Assembly (NCBI GenBank): GCA_943787365.1
Contig: CALSMD010000001.1
Coordinates: 669,042 to 733,041, forward strand
From: an uncultured Flavobacteriaceae bacterium
Lineage (GTDB): Bacteria; Bacteroidota; Bacteroidia; Flavobacteriales; Flavobacteriaceae
Length of the DNA: 64,000 nucleotides
Direction: 5' to 3'
The position numbers were made by a program, and so were the translations under genes. Below the pieces are notes generated by a model that was given only the letters and a program-made list of their open reading frames with translations, had not been told where the DNA came from and did no database searches. Positions 24,552-32,698 of this stretch are shown one piece after another; position 1 is the first letter of the stretch; the number at the start of each line of letters is the position of its first letter.

Positions 24552-24979
24552 GGGTGAAACACCCTCTATTTCATTTATTTCACTTCCCATATTATTTATT
24601 TATTTTAAAATGCAAGTAATTTACTGTCAGTTATTTAAGTTGAAATTTGTTGCGTATTTTTTGGAAGTTTTAAAAATATGTCATAGGTTTGAGTGATGAA
24701 GATCCCGAATCTAAATCTTAGTAAGTAGCTTGACCGAAGTTTAGATATTATTTTGCTAGAATTATAGAACAGTTGGGGAACTAGAGTGGTTCGATATACG
24801 CCTGTTTGGGAGGTATTGAGTTGCTCTAAAGAAAAGATATAATGGAGATGCAAAAGCTGTTGGATATGGTATTACAAAAATTAAATAAAATAAATAATGA
24901 CAAACAAAAAGTTGTGTTATCCCGGAATATATGCCCGTTAACACACCCTTTTGTTGACATATAACTAGTTATGGGCAAT
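24552..24979 (+). repeat. Island leader repeat, copy 2 (promoter plus GTT-ended leader)
   Basis: Same length as copy 1 (about 428 bp); the segment 24700-24965 is nearly identical to 4335-4605. Promoter: TTTG at 24660-24663, 20-nt spacer, TAGGTTTG at 24684-24691. The 40-codon frame is kept (24842-24964, MEMQKLLDMVL..) with two amino-acid changes from copy 1. Similarity stops after the GTTATGG core at 24968-24974 plus GCAAT, where unrelated cassette DNA starts. The rest of 24980-25168 shows nothing that I can assign. Confidence 0.75.
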
Positions 24980-25168
24980 TAAAACCGAAGTTCAACCATA
25001 TCCGAGAATCAACTCTGCTTGGAAGAAAAAGATAAAAGAGTAAATAAACATATTAAAATGCTCATAAAATAGGAGAAACTATAGAAATTGATGTTCTTTA
25101 GTGGCTTTTTTTGCAAGTAACAGAACTCCTTTTAAAATACTGTTGCGTTAATTAGAAATTAATTAGAA

Positions 25169-25489
25169 ATGAAAAAAATATTAATATTAGCACTATTCAC
25201 TATAGGGATTTCTGCTTATGGACAAGTAAAAAAAGATTATTACACTCAAGGTTATAATACTGGTTGCAAACTTGGAAAAGCAGCTAATGAGAAACTTTAT
25301 CAAAAGACTGTAAATAGTATTAATTTCCCATTAGAATATAAAAATGGCGTAAGAGAAGGATATTACGTTTGCTATAATCCTATAAAAATAAAAGGAGGCG
25401 GGATTTCCGATTTTGTAAAATGTAAAATTTTCAATGAACAAAAAGTATGTAAGAAGATAGAAGGACCTGTTGGGAAACATGAGGAATAA
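25169..25489 (+). CDS. Small secreted protein, unknown function
   Basis: 106 aa with a clear signal peptide (MKKILILALFTIGISAYGQ) and a mature domain of about 87 residues with five Cys (GYNTGCKLGK, EGYYVCYNP, DFVKCKIF, KVCKKIE), which may form disulfides in the periplasm or outside the cell. No family recognised. First ORF after leader copy 2, and followed within a few bases by attC-like element 3, so it sits exactly where an integron cassette gene would. Confidence 0.65.
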   Translation: MKKILILALFTIGISAYGQVKKDYYTQGYNTGCKLGKAANEKLYQKTVNSINFPLEYKNGVREGYYVCYNPIKIKGGGISDFVKCKIFNEQKVCKKIEGPVGKHEE

Positions 25490-25493
25490 CAGC

Positions 25494-25624
25494 CCATAAC
25501 ACGGTATAAAAAACATAGGGCGTTTGAAATTAAATTCAAATGCTCTTGTTATTTACAAACATTAATTTAAACCGAAACGTATTGCTTATCTAGGCCCTAC
25601 GTTTCTTATACAAACACGTTGGTA
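25494..25624 (+). repeat. attC-like palindromic element 3
   Basis: Begins CCATAAC, immediately after the small secreted protein, and ends GTTGGTA (25618-25624). Stem arms gtataaaaaacatagggc (25504-25521) and gccctacgtttcttatac (25594-25611) pair at 16 of 18 positions; the two exceptions are A/G differences 5 nt apart, i.e. G.T wobbles only on the bottom strand. About 72 nt lie between the arms. The following 25625-25832 holds no gene that I can support. Confidence 0.55.
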
Positions 25625-25832
25625 GCCATTTGGACACCGAAACAGAGCAGTTTAATAATCATCCGATTTACGGAATTTCTAAAGAGAAAAATAAAACATT
25701 GTAAATTGACTCTCAAAAAGTGGAAAACTGAATACCAGCAGGTCTAAAAAAATGTAGAATAGTCTACGTGCCGAATTACGAAGACCAAAAAAATGTATAG
25801 TTTGGCAAATTAACCGTTAAAAACAAATAACG

Positions 25833-26096
25833 ATGAAAAATGTATTTTTTGCACTAGCTTTTATGCTAGTAGGAGCATTTGCTTTCGCAAATTCTAATGA
25901 ATCTATTGGGAAAATTTCTGAAACTAGTTTTGAGAAATTAGCTTTTGAAAATTCAAATGATTACACATTTAGCTTTAATGAGAATCAATTATCTGATTCA
26001 CAGCTTTTAGCTTTAAAAGATTGTACTTTGAGAGGAAAATTTAAAATTACTTTTACTGATGGGTCTTCTTATTCTTGGGAAGGACTCTTACAATAG
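25833..26096 (+). CDS. Small secreted protein, unknown function
   Basis: 87 aa with a signal peptide (MKNVFFALAFMLVGAFAFAN) and a mature part of about 67 residues ending TFTDGSSYSWEGLLQ. One Cys only (LKDCTLRGK). No known family; proteins of this length and layout are frequent in accessory Flavobacteriaceae regions. Second ORF of island 2, after attC-like element 3; the short gap to the next truncated ORF at 26145 carries no palindrome. Confidence 0.6.
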   Translation: MKNVFFALAFMLVGAFAFANSNESIGKISETSFEKLAFENSNDYTFSFNENQLSDSQLLALKDCTLRGKFKITFTDGSSYSWEGLLQ

Positions 26097-26144
26097 TAGG
26101 GCAATCTTGTGCTTCGTTTTTGAAAGAAATGATGGCTGATTAAT

Positions 26145-26285
26145 ATGAGAAAGTTAACTTTTATATTAATCGTATTCAGTTTTATTACTTTCAGTTTTGC
26201 ATCAACAGGAATTTCTAACGAAAACAATCGTTCTACATTCAAAGTTGTAAAAACCCCTGATGCCGCTAGTTTGCGCTCCCGCTAA
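26145..26285 (+). pseudogene. Small secreted-protein ORF truncated by a REP element
   Basis: An open frame of 46 codons starting MRKLTFILIVFSFITFSFAS, a good signal peptide related in style to the preceding gene, then STGISNENNRSTFKVVK. At about 26248 the sequence becomes the REP unit shared with 8739-8795, and the last ten codons (TPDAASLRSR) are simply REP DNA read in frame. The original C terminus is gone, so this is probably a gene interrupted by REP insertion. A short functional peptide cannot be excluded. Confidence 0.5.
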
Positions 26286-26313
26286 GTTGTACTTAGTGGT
26301 GTCAAAGATTGGC
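26248..26313. repeat. REP-like palindrome at the end of island 2
   Basis: Nearly identical to 8735-8800 over about 65 bp, including the hairpin around cgctaagttgtacttagtgg. A later fragment at 26487-26505 (ctaacttagcggaacaaaa) resembles the end of the unit at 8925-8950, suggesting that 26248-26505 is a worn REP pair. No gene is seen in 26314-26541. Confidence 0.6.
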
Positions 26314-26541
26314 GATTCAAGAGCTAAACAGTAGAAAAAGAGTTGAATTCAACGACTTTTTGAAAAAAATTTCTTAATGAAAGTGTTTTTATCAGAACTA
26401 GCTGAAAATAAACTTTTAAAATTGACGGTTTTTTTATCAACCCACTAACTCAAACTTACATTCCTTACAACATAAGTCAATTTCCTAACTTAGCGGAACA
26501 AAAAAAATCCCAACAACTGTCAGGATTTACAAGATCGTATT

Positions 26542-26685
26542 CTAATTCATTACAGATTCAAATTTGAGTCCTTTATAAACAGAGACTTTCAAAGCTTTTG
26601 AATAATTCAAAAGGAAATTTATGGTTTCTGTCTTGGGTTTAAATGTGTTAGAATTAGAGAATTTTTCAGTGTAAAGTTTTGCCAT
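26542..26685 (-). CDS. Short conserved protein, unknown function
   Basis: 47 aa, starting MAKLYTEKFSNSNTFKPK and continuing TETINFLLNYSKALKV with C-terminal FESVMN. I recall closely similar 40-50 aa proteins (..KKETIDFLLNYSKAL..) beside sigma-factor genes in Flavobacteriaceae, which supports it being real despite its size. It is 65 bp downstream of the ECF sigma factor stop on the same strand, so it could be part of the same transcript. Function unknown. Confidence 0.65.
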   Translation of the reverse strand: MAKLYTEKFSNSNTFKPKTETINFLLNYSKALKVSVYKGLKFESVMN

Positions 26686-26750
26686 GAGCCTGTCATTGTT
26701 AGTTAGTTAATACTACAACGACAGAATATATACTTTATTTTATCAGGCAA

Positions 26751-27335
26751 TTAATTTGTCAAAACAATATTGTGTTTTTCAATTAATTTACGAAGATTGA
26801 TCAAGGCATAACGCATCCGTCCCAAAGCCGTATTGATACTCACACCCGTGTTTTCGGAGATTTCCTTGAAACTCATATCGTTGTACATACGCATCACGAG
26901 AACCGTTTTTTGTTCTTCTGGCAACTCCTCTACCAAGGCTCTGATGTCTTCAACAATTTGAGATTTTACCAATTCACCTTCCGCATTTAGAGCGCCATCA
27001 CTGAGTACAGAGAAAATATCAAAATCACCGCTGTTGTTAAACTTCGGCATGCGGTTGTTTTTTCTGAAATGATCAATCACGAGGTTGTGTGCAATACGCA
27101 TCACCCAAGGTAAAAATTTACCTTCCTCATTATAATTGCCCCGTTTCAGGGTGCGAATCACTTTTATAAAGGTATCCTGAAAAACATCTTCCGTCACATC
27201 GCGGTCGTAAACCTTGGAATAGATAAAACTGTACAACCGTTGTTGGTGGCGTTTGATGAGCACCGATAAAGACAGTTCATCACCTTGAATGTATTGACTT
27301 ACGAGAGTGGCATCGCTAATAGATTTAGAATTCAT
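26751..27335 (-). CDS. ECF-type RNA polymerase sigma factor
   Basis: 194 aa with sigma region 2 at about 22-92 (LIKRHQQRLYSFIYSKV..DVTEDVFQDTFIKV..GKFLPWVMRIAHNLVIDHFRK) and region 4 at about 130-185 (LPEEQKTVLVMRMYNDMSFKEISENTGVSINTALGRMRYAL). It directs RNA polymerase to alternative promoters. No anti-sigma factor gene is adjacent. Its upstream leader holds an unusual nested inverted repeat (27336-27398) whose outer arm lies against the start codon, suggesting control at the RNA level or by an operator, and the leader is partly shared with the small gene at 10188. Confidence 0.92.
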   Translation of the reverse strand: MNSKSISDATLVSQYIQGDELSLSVLIKRHQQRLYSFIYSKVYDRDVTEDVFQDTFIKVIRTLKRGNYNEEGKFLPWVMRIAHNLVIDHFRKNNRMPKFNNSGDFDIFSVLSDGALNAEGELVKSQIVEDIRALVEELPEEQKTVLVMRMYNDMSFKEISENTGVSINTALGRMRYALINLRKLIEKHNIVLTN

Positions 27336-27398
27336 AACATTACTTTTAATAGCACACCGTTGGTGTACTGGGTTTGATTAAAATTGAAAAGTAATGTT
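27336..27398 (-). promoter_or_regulatory. Nested inverted repeat in the sigma factor leader
   Basis: Outer arms aacattactttt (27336-27347) and aaaagtaatgtt (27387-27398) are a perfect 12-bp inverted repeat beginning one base from the start codon (27335). Inside lies a smaller palindrome acaccgttggtgt (27354-27366). Folded in the mRNA, the outer stem would bury the translation start; as DNA, the arms could be operator half-sites. The right arm region recurs at 10393-10421. Confidence 0.5.
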
Positions 27399-27525
27399 AT
27401 TCTATAAGCGTTTATTAAGAGTTATTTTATCAAATATAAGAACAATCTATTTAATTACACAAATTTATTTTAGTTTTTAATCGCAAGAAGAACAAAGACC
27501 GCTTTAATATTTTTTATATTAATGG

Positions 27526-27533
27526 TATCTTTG
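27526..27533 (+). promoter_or_regulatory. -7 box of the uvrA promoter
   Basis: TATCTTTG matches the Bacteroidota TAnnTTTG element and lies 23 bp before the uvrA ATG. A good -33 TTTG at the right spacing is not visible, only a T-rich stretch. Confidence 0.45.
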
Positions 27534-27555
27534 CAACCAAATTTTAACTCAATAA

Positions 27556-30345
27556 ATGCCACTAGACCTTTCAAAACTAAGTCCAAAAGAGCACATTCTA
27601 ATTAAGGGTGCAAAATTGCACAACCTAAAGAATATAGACGTTGCAATTCCACGACACAAATTGGTTGTCATCACAGGACTTTCTGGATCTGGAAAATCAA
27701 GCTTAGCGTTTGACACCCTCTATGCTGAAGGCCAACGACGCTATGTGGAGAGTTTATCGAGTTATGCACGGCAGTTTTTGGGGCGTCTCAACAAACCAAA
27801 TGTCGATTATATCAAAGGCATTGCGCCGGCGATTGCGATTGAACAGAAAGTAAATTCTACCAATCCACGTTCCACCGTTGGAACTACCACCGAAATTTAT
27901 GATTATTTAAAATTAGTATTCGCGCGTATCGGGAAAACCTATTCCCCTATTTCTAATAATGTAGTGAAAAAAGATACAACCAGCGATGTGATCAATTATA
28001 TCAAAACGCTTGAAATAGGCGACAAACTGCTGCTGCTTGCTCCCATCCATCTGGAAGAAGGGCGAACGCTAGAAAACAAACTACAGGCTCTGCAACACCA
28101 AGGATTTGCAAGAATCAAAGTGGGCGATACCGTCGAGCGTATTGAGCAGATTGAAGATTTTAAAAAATTACCAAAAACAATCAGTTTGGTTGTCGATCGG
28201 ATTATTGTAAAAGGCGAAGAAGATTTTTACAACCGTTTGGCAGATGCGATTGAAATGGCGTTTTTTGAAGGAAAAGGACGTTGTCAAATTGAAAAAATAG
28301 AGACTTCGGAGTCCCGTGAATTTAGCAATTCATTCGAGCTCGATGGTCAAAAATTCTTAGAACCCAATACGCATTTATTCAGCTTTAACAACCCCTATGG
28401 CGCCTGCCCAAAATGTGAAGGCTATGGCGATGTCATCGGAATTGATGAAAGCCTCGTCATTCCAAACACCTCCCTTTCAGTTTATGAAAATGCGGTGTTT
28501 CCATGGCGTGGTGAAAGCATGAAATATTACAGAGATCAGCTGGTCAATAACAGCCATAAATTTGACTTTCCAATTCATAAACCTTACTTTGAATTAGAAG
28601 CCAAACACCAAAAGTTATTATGGACTGGGAATTCTCATTTTACAGGTTTAAATGATTTTTTTGCCGAATTAGAATCCAAAGCTTATAAAGTTCAAAACCG
28701 AGTGATGTTATCTCGCTATCGCGGAAAAACAAAATGTGGAAATTGTCACGGAAAACGCTTACGACCAGAAGCCAATTTTGTAAAAGTTGGAGGTGCCTCC
28801 ATTACCGATTTGGTGGAATTATCGCTTAAAGATATCATTGCATTTTTTAAGACCATCAAACTAGATGCGAAAGAACGAGAAATTGCTAAACGATTGCTCA
28901 AAGAGATTAATAACCGCTTGGAATTTTTATCCAATGTAGGACTGGATTACCTGACCTTAAACAGAAAATCAAACACCTTGTCTGGGGGCGAAAGTCAACG
29001 GATCAACTTGGCCACCTCCCTTGGGAGCAGTCTTGTGGGATCTATGTATATTTTGGACGAACCAAGTATTGGACTGCATTCTAAAGATACCGAACGCCTG
29101 ATCAATGTACTGAATGCCTTGCGGGATTTAGGAAACACAGTGATTGTGGTGGAACACGACGAAGCTATCATGGCAGCAGCCGATTATGTCATCGATATTG
29201 GACCTGAAGCAGGTACTTTTGGTGGCGAAGTGATGGCGAGTGGGACTTACAAATCGCTTTTAAAAAGTAATACTTTAACAGCTCAGTACCTCAATGGAAC
29301 TTTGGAAATTGAAGTTCCCAAAAAACGTCGGACGTCAAAATACAGTGTAACCATCAAAGGCGCGCGAGAACATAATTTAAAAAATATTGATGTGACCCTT
29401 CCACTAAACATGCTCACGGTTGTGACGGGTGTTTCTGGAAGTGGTAAAAGTACGCTTGTCAAACAAATTGTCTATCCAGCACTTCTTAAATCCATTGGAG
29501 GCTATGGCGAAAAGGCGGGCGAATTCACGAGTATTGAAGGCAACTTTAGTACCGTTAAATTTATCGAGTTTGTCGATCAAAATCCCATCGGACGTTCTTC
29601 ACGTTCTAACCCTGTGACGTATATCAAAGCCTATGATGACATTCGGGCGTTATTCGCGAAGCAAAAATTAAGTGTTTTAAGAAATTACCAACCCAAACAT
29701 TTTTCATTTAATGTGGATGGCGGTCGTTGTGATACTTGTAAAGGCGAAGGGACTGTGACCATAGAAATGCAATTTATGGCAGATGTTCAACTTGTTTGTG
29801 ACGACTGTGATGGAAAACGTTTTAAGAAACAAGTGTTGGAAATTAAGTTCCATGACAAAACAATTGATGATGTATTAAACATGACCATTGACGATGCAGT
29901 TGCCTTTTTTGATACACACAACGTGACTAAGATCAAAACAAAACTACAGCCACTTCAAGATGTGGGGCTGGGTTATGTGACGCTTGGACAAAGTTCTTCA
30001 ACCCTCTCTGGCGGTGAAGCACAACGTATCAAACTTGCCTCCTTTTTAGGAAAAGGGTCTAAAGCAGACACTGGTTTGTTTATTTTTGATGAGCCCACCA
30101 CGGGACTTCATTTTCATGACATTAAAAAACTACTCAAATCCTTTAATGCCTTGATTGATAAAGGGCATTCTGTATTGGTTGTCGAGCATAATTTAGAACT
30201 GATTAAATGTGCCGATCATGTGATTGACTTAGGTCCTGAAGGCGGTGCCAACGGCGGCTATGTATTGGCTGAAGGCACACCAGAATTTATAACCAAATCC
30301 AAAAAATCTTCAACAGCTGAATTTCTTAAAAGTAAATTAAATTGA
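27556..30345 (+). CDS. uvrA: Excinuclease ABC subunit A
   Basis: 929 aa, normal UvrA length. Two ABC ATPase modules with Walker A GLSGSGKSS (~42-50) and GVSGSGKST (~625-633), signature motifs NTLSGGESQRINLA and STLSGGEAQRIKLA, and Walker B-like ILDEPSIGLH and IFDEPTTGLH. Zinc-binding CxxC pairs are visible in CPKCEGYGD, CGNCHGKR and CDTCKGEG..CDDCDGKR. UvrA dimers scan DNA for bulky lesions and load UvrB. It stands alone, with a TAnnTTTG box 23 bp upstream. A partial duplicate or drug-resistance UvrA2 can be ruled out by the complete zinc sites. Confidence 0.97.
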   Translation: MPLDLSKLSPKEHILIKGAKLHNLKNIDVAIPRHKLVVITGLSGSGKSSLAFDTLYAEGQRRYVESLSSYARQFLGRLNKPNVDYIKGIAPAIAIEQKVNSTNPRSTVGTTTEIYDYLKLVFARIGKTYSPISNNVVKKDTTSDVINYIKTLEIGDKLLLLAPIHLEEGRTLENKLQALQHQGFARIKVGDTVERIEQIEDFKKLPKTISLVVDRIIVKGEEDFYNRLADAIEMAFFEGKGRCQIEKIETSESREFSNSFELDGQKFLEPNTHLFSFNNPYGACPKCEGYGDVIGIDESLVIPNTSLSVYENAVFPWRGESMKYYRDQLVNNSHKFDFPIHKPYFELEAKHQKLLWTGNSHFTGLNDFFAELESKAYKVQNRVMLSRYRGKTKCGNCHGKRLRPEANFVKVGGASITDLVELSLKDIIAFFKTIKLDAKEREIAKRLLKEINNRLEFLSNVGLDYLTLNRKSNTLSGGESQRINLATSLGSSLVGSMYILDEPSIGLHSKDTERLINVLNALRDLGNTVIVVEHDEAIMAAADYVIDIGPEAGTFGGEVMASGTYKSLLKSNTLTAQYLNGTLEIEVPKKRRTSKYSVTIKGAREHNLKNIDVTLPLNMLTVVTGVSGSGKSTLVKQIVYPALLKSIGGYGEKAGEFTSIEGNFSTVKFIEFVDQNPIGRSSRSNPVTYIKAYDDIRALFAKQKLSVLRNYQPKHFSFNVDGGRCDTCKGEGTVTIEMQFMADVQLVCDDCDGKRFKKQVLEIKFHDKTIDDVLNMTIDDAVAFFDTHNVTKIKTKLQPLQDVGLGYVTLGQSSSTLSGGEAQRIKLASFLGKGSKADTGLFIFDEPTTGLHFHDIKKLLKSFNALIDKGHSVLVVEHNLELIKCADHVIDLGPEGGANGGYVLAEGTPEFITKSKKSSTAEFLKSKLN

Positions 30346-30361
30346 GTTTTTTTAATTTATT

Positions 30362-30382
30362 TATTTGACCATCAGTCAAATA
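30362..30382. promoter_or_regulatory. Palindrome, possible operator
   Basis: tatttgaccatcagtcaaat: arms atttgac and gtcaaat, 5-nt centre. It resembles TetR-family operators with a TGAC..GTCA core. It lies between uvrA and the gene at 30454; which gene it controls, if any, is unknown. Confidence 0.3.
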
Positions 30383-30453
30383 AACTAGGCATGTGATTCT
30401 TGGCATGCTGTTTGGTAATACAGAGTTGTGTTTAACTTTTAAAACTTTGTATT

Positions 30454-31356
30454 ATGAGAAAATTATTTTTAGCCCTCGTCACTTTAACCTTATTCGGAAC
30501 CGTTTCTGCAAGCACAGTTTCTAACCATACGAGAACTAGTAATTCTTTTGTATTTAATGAACAAGGGATTGAATTTGCTATTTTTAAAGATGGACAATTT
30601 GATTTTAATGTGCTCAGACAGCGTCAAAATTCTATTCAATTTTCAAATCATAATGGAATAAACATCAGTTTCAATACAGGCTATGATTATGCAGGCTATG
30701 TCCAATATGATAATTATGGAGCCGTCATTCAAATTGAAAACACCCCTATATATTATGATTATTATGGGCGTATCAGCCAAGCTGGAAATGTGCATGTAAA
30801 TTATGACTACAGAGGCCGCGTGTCTTGGATTGGCAACATGCGTATTAACTACGATCGCTACAACAATTCACACTGTAATGGCTACGTGAATCAACGTTAC
30901 TATACGCCAAGCGTATGGTATTCGTATTACAGCGTACCAAATGTTCAGTATTGTGTGATTTTCAAGACTCCGTATAGAAGACATTATACACCTGTCAGGT
31001 ATCAGTACCAAAGACCGTACAGAAACAATCGTCGTCCGAATGTGTATAGAAATCGACGGGATCAAAATAGAGTCGCGAACAACCGATCAAACCATAGTGA
31101 CCGCTATAGAACCAACAGAACTACAAGAAGGTCGATAAACAACACTACGCGCTCTGAGAACCGTCAAACAACACGATCAACACGATCATCAACAAATAGA
31201 TCAAATAATCGCGTTGCAACTTCTAATCAGAGAGCACGAAAAAATACACCGAATCAAGTGAACCGCAACAAAGCGGTCACAAGAAATTCAAAAACAGTCG
31301 CCCAAAGAACGCCGAGAGTGAACTCAAAGAAAACATCAGTGCGACGAAGAAAATAA
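30454..31356 (+). CDS. Secreted Tyr-rich protein with highly basic C terminus
   Basis: 300 aa with signal peptide (MRKLFLALVTLTLFGTVSAS). Residues ~60-165 are rich in Tyr, Asn and Gly with repeated Y-D-Y-x-G-R turns (YDYYGRISQAGNVHV, YDYRGRVSWIGNMRI), a repeat of about 22 residues. From ~170 the protein becomes Arg/Asn/Thr-rich and ends TSVRRRK. I recall similar short-repeat secreted proteins in Flavobacteriaceae without a named function. The basic tail could bind nucleic acid or acidic polysaccharide at the surface; this is a guess. Terminator follows. Confidence 0.75.
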   Translation: MRKLFLALVTLTLFGTVSASTVSNHTRTSNSFVFNEQGIEFAIFKDGQFDFNVLRQRQNSIQFSNHNGINISFNTGYDYAGYVQYDNYGAVIQIENTPIYYDYYGRISQAGNVHVNYDYRGRVSWIGNMRINYDRYNNSHCNGYVNQRYYTPSVWYSYYSVPNVQYCVIFKTPYRRHYTPVRYQYQRPYRNNRRPNVYRNRRDQNRVANNRSNHSDRYRTNRTTRRSINNTTRSENRQTTRSTRSSTNRSNNRVATSNQRARKNTPNQVNRNKAVTRNSKTVAQRTPRVNSKKTSVRRRK

Positions 31357-31371
31357 TTAGTTAGTTAGTTG

Positions 31372-31413
31372 AAAGCTCCGTAGATGAATATCCCACATCA
31401 CTACGGAGTTTTT
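31372..31413. terminator. Bidirectional terminator
   Basis: Perfect arms ctccgtag (31376-31383) and ctacggag (31401-31408), 17-nt loop, followed by ttttta. Lies between convergent genes at 30454 and 31418. Confidence 0.8.
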
Positions 31414-31417
31414 ATGT

Positions 31418-32698
31418 TTAATCAAGAAGTTTTTGAGCCAATTGTTGGGTTAACGATTTACGACTGTAGCCCTCTAATCCCTTTGAATCTACATTTAATT
31501 GCTGTGTCTTATAGGCATCAAAATGCTCTAACAAAAGTGTGCGGAGTGCCGCGGCTTCGTCATATCTAAAATAAGATCCAGATCTGGTTTGGTTTAATAT
31601 TTTTTCTATATCCGAAGCCTGAGGGCCAATAGCGATTATGGGGCGTTTAGACGCCATATATTCAAATAATTTTCCTGGGATAATGTATTCCGTTTCTTTT
31701 GAATTTTCTTCAATAAGCAATAATAATTGCGTCTTTTTCTGATAATCTAAAGCTTCGTTGTGAGGTACGTATCCAATATTATTAATGTAGTTTTCTAATC
31801 CATAAATCCGAACGGCATCCATCACTTCTGCACTGACCGATCCAATAAAATTGAGTTGAAACACCGAAGCAAATTCATCGGAATCTTTTATCAAGTCCGA
31901 TAAAACGGTCCATAAAATATAGGGATTGCGTCCTTCTAGTAAAGACCCAATATGTGATAGTGTAAACTTTGAATCTAATGTGCTATCGTTGGTGATTTCA
32001 AAATCAAAACCATTGGTAAGAACTGTTATTGGTCTGGTAGTTAATTCTGAAAATATTGTTTTAGTTTTGAAGCTGGTTACCACTATTTCATCTGCGGTTT
32101 GAAGCACAGTAGTTTCTAATTTTTTATGTTTTTTTTGAGCAAAGTAGCTTAGCTTTAATTTTTTATGATACCCTATTTGCGTCCAAGGATCTCTAAAATC
32201 CGCCACCCATTTGATAGCATGTTTTTGTTTTAATTTCAACCCAATCAGATGCAAACTGTGAGGCGGCCCCGTGGTGACAATCGTATCAATTTGATGCTCC
32301 GTAATATAGTCCGACAAAAACGACACCGAAGGACGTACCCAAGAGACTCGCGCATCTGGTATGAAAAAATTCCCTCTGATAAAAAGGAGTGATTTTTCTA
32401 GAATTGATTGTTTTTTTTGATTCGAAATAAGCCCTTTAGACAGGTTTGATGTTTTGGACTTAGAAAATAATTGCGCCCATTTATAGGGTTCATTAATCGG
32501 TGTTTTTAAAACCGTTAAATTGGAACTTACATCTGCTAATAACGAAGCATCCGTAATGGGATAATTTGGATTCTCTGGACAATAAACAATGGGTTCTATG
32601 CCAAAATCGGGCAGATACTTGACGAACTTCAACCAACGTTGAACGCCCGGTCCACCAGCAGGTGGCCAATAGTATGTAATGAGGAGCACCTTTTTCAC
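31418..32698 (-). CDS. Family 4 glycosyltransferase
   Basis: 426 aa. N-terminal donor-independent half begins MKKVLLITYYWPPAGGPGVQRW, the usual Gly-rich loop of GT4/GT-B enzymes, and the C-terminal half carries IPGKLFEYMASKRPIIAIGP with the E-x7-E-like nucleotide-sugar site. It transfers a sugar to a growing envelope glycan at the cytoplasmic face. Its start overlaps the stop of the YfhO gene by 4 bp, so the two are co-transcribed, which links both to surface polysaccharide or lipid glycosylation. Donor and acceptor unknown. Confidence 0.88.
   Translation of the reverse strand: MKKVLLITYYWPPAGGPGVQRWLKFVKYLPDFGIEPIVYCPENPNYPITDASLLADVSSNLTVLKTPINEPYKWAQLFSKSKTSNLSKGLISNQKKQSILEKSLLFIRGNFFIPDARVSWVRPSVSFLSDYITEHQIDTIVTTGPPHSLHLIGLKLKQKHAIKWVADFRDPWTQIGYHKKLKLSYFAQKKHKKLETTVLQTADEIVVTSFKTKTIFSELTTRPITVLTNGFDFEITNDSTLDSKFTLSHIGSLLEGRNPYILWTVLSDLIKDSDEFASVFQLNFIGSVSAEVMDAVRIYGLENYINNIGYVPHNEALDYQKKTQLLLLIEENSKETEYIIPGKLFEYMASKRPIIAIGPQASDIEKILNQTRSGSYFRYDEAAALRTLLLEHFDAYKTQQLNVDSKGLEGYSRKSLTQQLAQKLLD

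Noticed and set aside
25625..25832. Possible gene between attC-like element 3 and the ORF at 25833
   Set aside because: Frames are interrupted and show no start with a signal peptide; a small palindrome (gtagaatagtctac) is the only structure.
26542..26750. Region after the sigma factor as an anti-sigma factor gene
   Set aside because: Only a 47-aa frame exists there, too short and without a membrane segment for an anti-sigma factor.
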